Positions 61,392 to 64,000 of a stretch of 64,000 nucleotides of DNA are shown piece after piece. This DNA comes from Bacteroidales bacterium Phil12 (GTDB lineage: Bacteria; Bacteroidota; Bacteroidia; Bacteroidales; P3), in contig NWBO01000158.1 in assembly GCA_002633275.1 (NCBI GenBank), forward strand, positions 186,001 to 250,000. Reading direction: 5' to 3'. The number at the start of each line of letters is the position of its first letter. Position 1 is the first letter of the stretch. The notes under the pieces are model-generated. The model had not been told where the DNA came from. It made no database searches and saw nothing but the letters and a program-made list of their open reading frames with translations. Position numbers and translations under genes: made by a program.

Positions 61392-62162
61392 ATGTCAAAA
61401 GTTATTGCCATAGCAAATCAAAAAGGCGGAGTAGGTAAGACAACGACAGCCATAAATTTGGCTGCTTCTCTTGCTGTTATGGAGAAAAAAACGTTGCTTA
61501 TCGATGCCGACCCACAGGCTAACGCATCTTCGGGTTTGGGTGTTGATGTGGATAATTTGGAATATAGTGTCTATGAATGTATGATGGACAACGTCGAAGC
61601 GAAAAAAGTAATCGTTGAAACATCTACCCCGAATTTGGATTTGTTGCCTGCAAGAATTGATTTGGTAGGAGCCGAAATCGAACTGACAAAGATTGAAAAC
61701 AGAGAATATAAACTAAAACAAGTTCTTGAATCGGTAAAAGACAATTACGATTATGTGATTATCGATTGTTCTCCTTCATTGGGATTGGTTACGATAAACG
61801 CTTTTGTTGCATCAGACAGTGTAATAATTCCGGTGCAATGCCAATATTTTGCTTTGGAGGGATTGGGAAAACTTCTCAATACAATCAAGATAGTTCAAAA
61901 TTCATTAAATCCTTCGTTGGATATTGAGGGAATACTTTTGACAATGCTTGACAAACGATTGCGTCTTAACAAGCAAGTGGCAGAAGACGTTTACAGACAT
62001 TTGAAACAATTGGTGTTTAACACCATTATATATAATAACGTTGTTCTTGCAGAAGCTCCTTCGCATGGTATGAGTGCCGTTATGTATAACGCAAACTCAA
62101 CGGGAGCTATTAATTATATGAACTTGGCAGAAGAGATAATTAAACGAGAATCCAAAAACTAA
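61392..62162 (+). CDS. parA: Chromosome-partitioning ATPase ParA
   Basis: This 256-residue deviant-Walker ATPase has KGGVGKTTTAINLA at residues 10-23, LLIDADPQANASSGLGV near 36 and YVIIDCSPSLGLVTINA near 117. With ParB it segregates the chromosomal origin region. It is a chromosomal-type Soj by size and by its partner. It lies 4 nt before parB. Confidence 0.95.
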   Translation: MSKVIAIANQKGGVGKTTTAINLAASLAVMEKKTLLIDADPQANASSGLGVDVDNLEYSVYECMMDNVEAKKVIVETSTPNLDLLPARIDLVGAEIELTKIENREYKLKQVLESVKDNYDYVIIDCSPSLGLVTINAFVASDSVIIPVQCQYFALEGLGKLLNTIKIVQNSLNPSLDIEGILLTMLDKRLRLNKQVAEDVYRHLKQLVFNTIIYNNVVLAEAPSHGMSAVMYNANSTGAINYMNLAEEIIKRESKN

Positions 62163-62166
62163 GATT

Positions 62167-63075
62167 ATGACAAAGCCAAAATCACCTGCATTAGGTAGAG
62201 GTCTTGAAGCGTTGTTTGGCAATATTGAAAGCAAAACCAACGATATTGCTCAACACTCGCATATAGATGCCGAAATAGCAAACATAGATATAGACAAAAT
62301 AACACCTAATCCCGACCAACCGAGAAAAGAGTTTGATGCCGACAGCCTTGAAGAGTTGGCGATGAGTATCAAAGAAAATGGTGTCATTGTTCCCATTACC
62401 GTCAATAAGAAAGACGATAAATATATCATCATTGCAGGCGAGAGACGTTACCGAGCAAGCAAAATGGCAGGTTTGAAGCAAATTCCTGCATATATTCGCC
62501 TTGTTACCGCTAACGAACAAATGCAAATGGCGTTAATCGAAAACATACAACGTGAAGATTTGAATGCTTTGGAGATTGCTTTGTCTTTGCAAGCCTTGTT
62601 GCAACAAACCGGTTTGTCCAACGAAGAACTTGGAAAAAGACTTGGAAAAAGTCGTTCCAACGTTACAAATTATGTACGTTTGTTAAAACTTCCTGCCGAG
62701 ATACAAATATTTATTCGAGGAGATAAGTTGTCTATGGGTCATGCCCGTGCATTATTGGGATTGGACAACGAAAAACAACAGATAGACCTTGCAAGAAAAA
62801 TAGTTGAGCAATCGTTGAGCGTTCGTCAGGTTGAAGCGTTGGTAAATCACACAAAACAAAACGATAAAGACTCTTCAAAAAAGACTCTTGCGACAAAGAA
62901 AAAACCTTCAAAGCCTTTGCCCGAATTACACAAAGATTGCTTAAATCGTCTGACGGAAAGACTTGATACGCAAATATCCATAAAACGTTCTCAACGCGGA
63001 AAAGGATACATAAACATACCTTTCAAAAACGATGATGAGTTCAAACGTATTATGGAAGTTTTGAACAAAGAATAA
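62167..63075 (+). CDS. parB: Chromosome-partitioning protein ParB
   Basis: This 302-residue protein begins LGRGLEALFG, the ParA-stimulating region. It has the CTPase domain motifs NPDQPRKEFD and IAGERRYRASKMA, ENIQREDLNALEIA, then a helix-turn-helix (LSNEELGKRLGKSRSNVTNY), a Lys-rich linker, and the C-terminal dimer domain. I saw no clear parS sequence (TGTTTCACGTGAAACA) in the window. The stop codon overlaps the next start (TAATG). Confidence 0.95.
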   Translation: MTKPKSPALGRGLEALFGNIESKTNDIAQHSHIDAEIANIDIDKITPNPDQPRKEFDADSLEELAMSIKENGVIVPITVNKKDDKYIIIAGERRYRASKMAGLKQIPAYIRLVTANEQMQMALIENIQREDLNALEIALSLQALLQQTGLSNEELGKRLGKSRSNVTNYVRLLKLPAEIQIFIRGDKLSMGHARALLGLDNEKQQIDLARKIVEQSLSVRQVEALVNHTKQNDKDSSKKTLATKKKPSKPLPELHKDCLNRLTERLDTQISIKRSQRGKGYINIPFKNDDEFKRIMEVLNKE

Positions 63076-63713
63076 TGAAATCACAACGTTTTATCATAAC
63101 GCTGTTTTGTAGTGTATGTTTTGTTTTCTTCGCTCTTATGCCAAATATTTTAAGAGCGGGCGGTGGTTATACTTTTGGCTCTATTGTCCAATTTGATTCC
63201 GTTGTTACAAATGTTGCCAACGATACTGTTATTTTGGCAAAAAAACACCACTCCCCTACAAAGGCGACAGTTCTTTCTGCCGTTTTACCGGGTGCGGGAC
63301 AAGTGTATAATCATCAGGCTTGGAAAGTGCCTATCATCTATGCCGCAGCAGCAACGGTAACTTATTTCGCAGTAACAAACGGAAAAAACAGAAGTAAATT
63401 CAAAGACGAATACTATAACCGTATCAACGGCAATACGGATTTGCTCCTACCCGATTATATTTCCTACACCAACGAAGGTATATACAATCTTTACAACACT
63501 TACAAAAGCAATTTTCAGTTGAGTATCATCATCGGCATTGCTTTTTATGCCGTTCAGGTGCTGGACGCCTACGTTTATGGACATCTTTTCAATTTCGATT
63601 TAACAGAAGATTTATCTCTAAACCTTACTCCCTACTACTACCCGACAAATATCTTTTCCTTATCAAACGCAAATTCATCCTCTTTCGGACTTTCCTTAAA
63701 CCTTCGGTTTTAA
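63075..63713 (+). CDS. DUF5683 membrane protein
   Basis: This 212-residue protein has a signal peptide or N-terminal helix and the DUF5683 region: TVLSAVLPGAGQVYNHQAWKVP, then a membrane segment IIYAAAATVTYFAV and a second around FQLSIIIGIAFYAVQVLDAYVYGHLFNFD. DUF5683 after parAB is a common Bacteroidales order. Function unknown. Confidence 0.85.
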   Translation: MKSQRFIITLFCSVCFVFFALMPNILRAGGGYTFGSIVQFDSVVTNVANDTVILAKKHHSPTKATVLSAVLPGAGQVYNHQAWKVPIIYAAAATVTYFAVTNGKNRSKFKDEYYNRINGNTDLLLPDYISYTNEGIYNLYNTYKSNFQLSIIIGIAFYAVQVLDAYVYGHLFNFDLTEDLSLNLTPYYYPTNIFSLSNANSSSFGLSLNLRF

Positions 63714-64000
63714 GAAAACAACTTGTTTTGAGGGGTAAAAACATTCGTTTCCTTTAACAAAATCTTGTAATTATTTAAGCGAAAAACAATATGTGAAATC
63801 AATAAATTAGTTTCACTAATCAGTAAATTAATCTCAATGACTAATAAATTAGTGTTAAACATTAGTAAATTAGTGTGAGTGATTATTTTTATGGTTAGTG
63901 GAAAAGATTTAACTTTTTTAAGTATCAATTTAAGTATATTCAATAAAATTTCGTAACTTTGCCGTGCTATTTAACAGAATGGATAGGGAATAATTAAAAA
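63714..64000. other. 3' intergenic end with repeats and an outgoing promoter
   Basis: This end contains a 21-bp unit array (63804-63887) and a -7 element TAACTTTG at 63954-63961, which points to a plus-strand gene starting beyond the window. A small AAAACAA/TTGTTTT hairpin near 63716-63730 may be the terminator of the par operon. Confidence 0.5.
63804..63887. repeat. 21-bp unit array, 4 units
   Basis: Four exact 21-bp units (cores TTAGTTTCACTAATCAG, TTAATCTCAATGACTAA, TTAGTGTTAAACATTAG, TTAGTGTGAGTGATTA) show three different core variants side by side. Confidence 0.9.

Noticed and set aside
61392-63075. parS site near parAB.
   Set aside because: No TGTTTCACGTGAAACA-like sequence was seen. 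The only CACGTG-like site (3345-3350, GCACGTGC) is part of a terminator.
63710-63943. 77-codon minus-strand ORF after DUF5683.
   Set aside because: Same cause: it is made of the repeat array at 63804-63887.

Overview
The window is AT-rich chromosomal DNA from a member of the Bacteroidetes, most likely the order Bacteroidales. The signs are: promoters of the TTG-(about 20 nt)-TAnnTTTG type, a secreted protease with a type IX secretion (T9SS) sorting domain, a TonB receptor with calycin-like lipoproteins, the long Bacteroidetes form of NusB, the nusB/DUF1573/yajC/YbbR/coaE gene order, a short SerA whose catalytic His is replaced by Lys, tandem FKBP lipoproteins, and lysine-fermentation (kam) genes. 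There is no rRNA, tRNA, CRISPR array, transposase or phage module that I can see.

Layout. 1-3.1 kb: an OmpA-domain lipoprotein cut by the window edge, converging on gyrB. 3.3-8.2 kb: a five-gene minus-strand operon (membrane protein, TonB receptor, three small calycin-like exported proteins). 8.5-10.2 kb: an accessory pair (PLD-type nuclease, WG-repeat protein). 10.4-12.5 kb: serC-serA. 12.8-15.3 kb: a restriction-modification-like cassette (EcoRI-family adenine methyltransferase plus DUF262-HNH protein) with a highly structured 5' leader, bounded by two long direct repeats. 15.4-20.8 kb: small lipoprotein, T9SS protease, coaE, ybbR-like, yajC, DUF1573, nusB. 21.3-31.1 kb (+): rhomboid, USP-like, clpC, mlaE-mlaF, PgpH-like HD phosphodiesterase, sugar nucleotidyltransferase, a secreted YD-like protein. 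31.3-39.4 kb (-): recN, FAH-family hydrolase, DEDDh exonuclease, three FKBP PPIases, DHH phosphoesterase, XRE regulator. 39.9-50.7 kb: kamDE and kamABC, interrupted by a glucosaminidase, an Asn-rich secreted protein and xseAB. 50.9-64 kb: O-methyltransferase, outer-membrane proteins, rho, glyS, nth, EEP phosphatase, YggS, PUR-family protein, parAB, DUF5683.

The most unusual feature is a family of 21-bp tandem units with a quasi-palindromic core (TTAGTGTTAAACACTAA and degenerate versions). It occurs as short arrays of 2-6 units in about fifteen places. Most arrays are intergenic, but two lie inside genes, where the 21-bp period (seven codons) keeps the frame and creates heptapeptide repeats: in a nucleotidyltransferase (residues about 99-138) and in an XRE regulator (residues about 76-120). 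Two other arrays are extended by a unique shared segment and flank the methyltransferase/HNH cassette as direct repeats.

Other points of interest: the methyltransferase start codon sits in a perfect hairpin that competes with a long-range pairing in its leader; a promoter-driven structured region at 45.05-45.22 kb may be a small RNA; two very small lipoprotein genes are hidden between annotated genes; and the kam mRNA starts with a strong hairpin and a 15-codon leader ORF. Functions are assigned from motif recognition only; no database search was possible.
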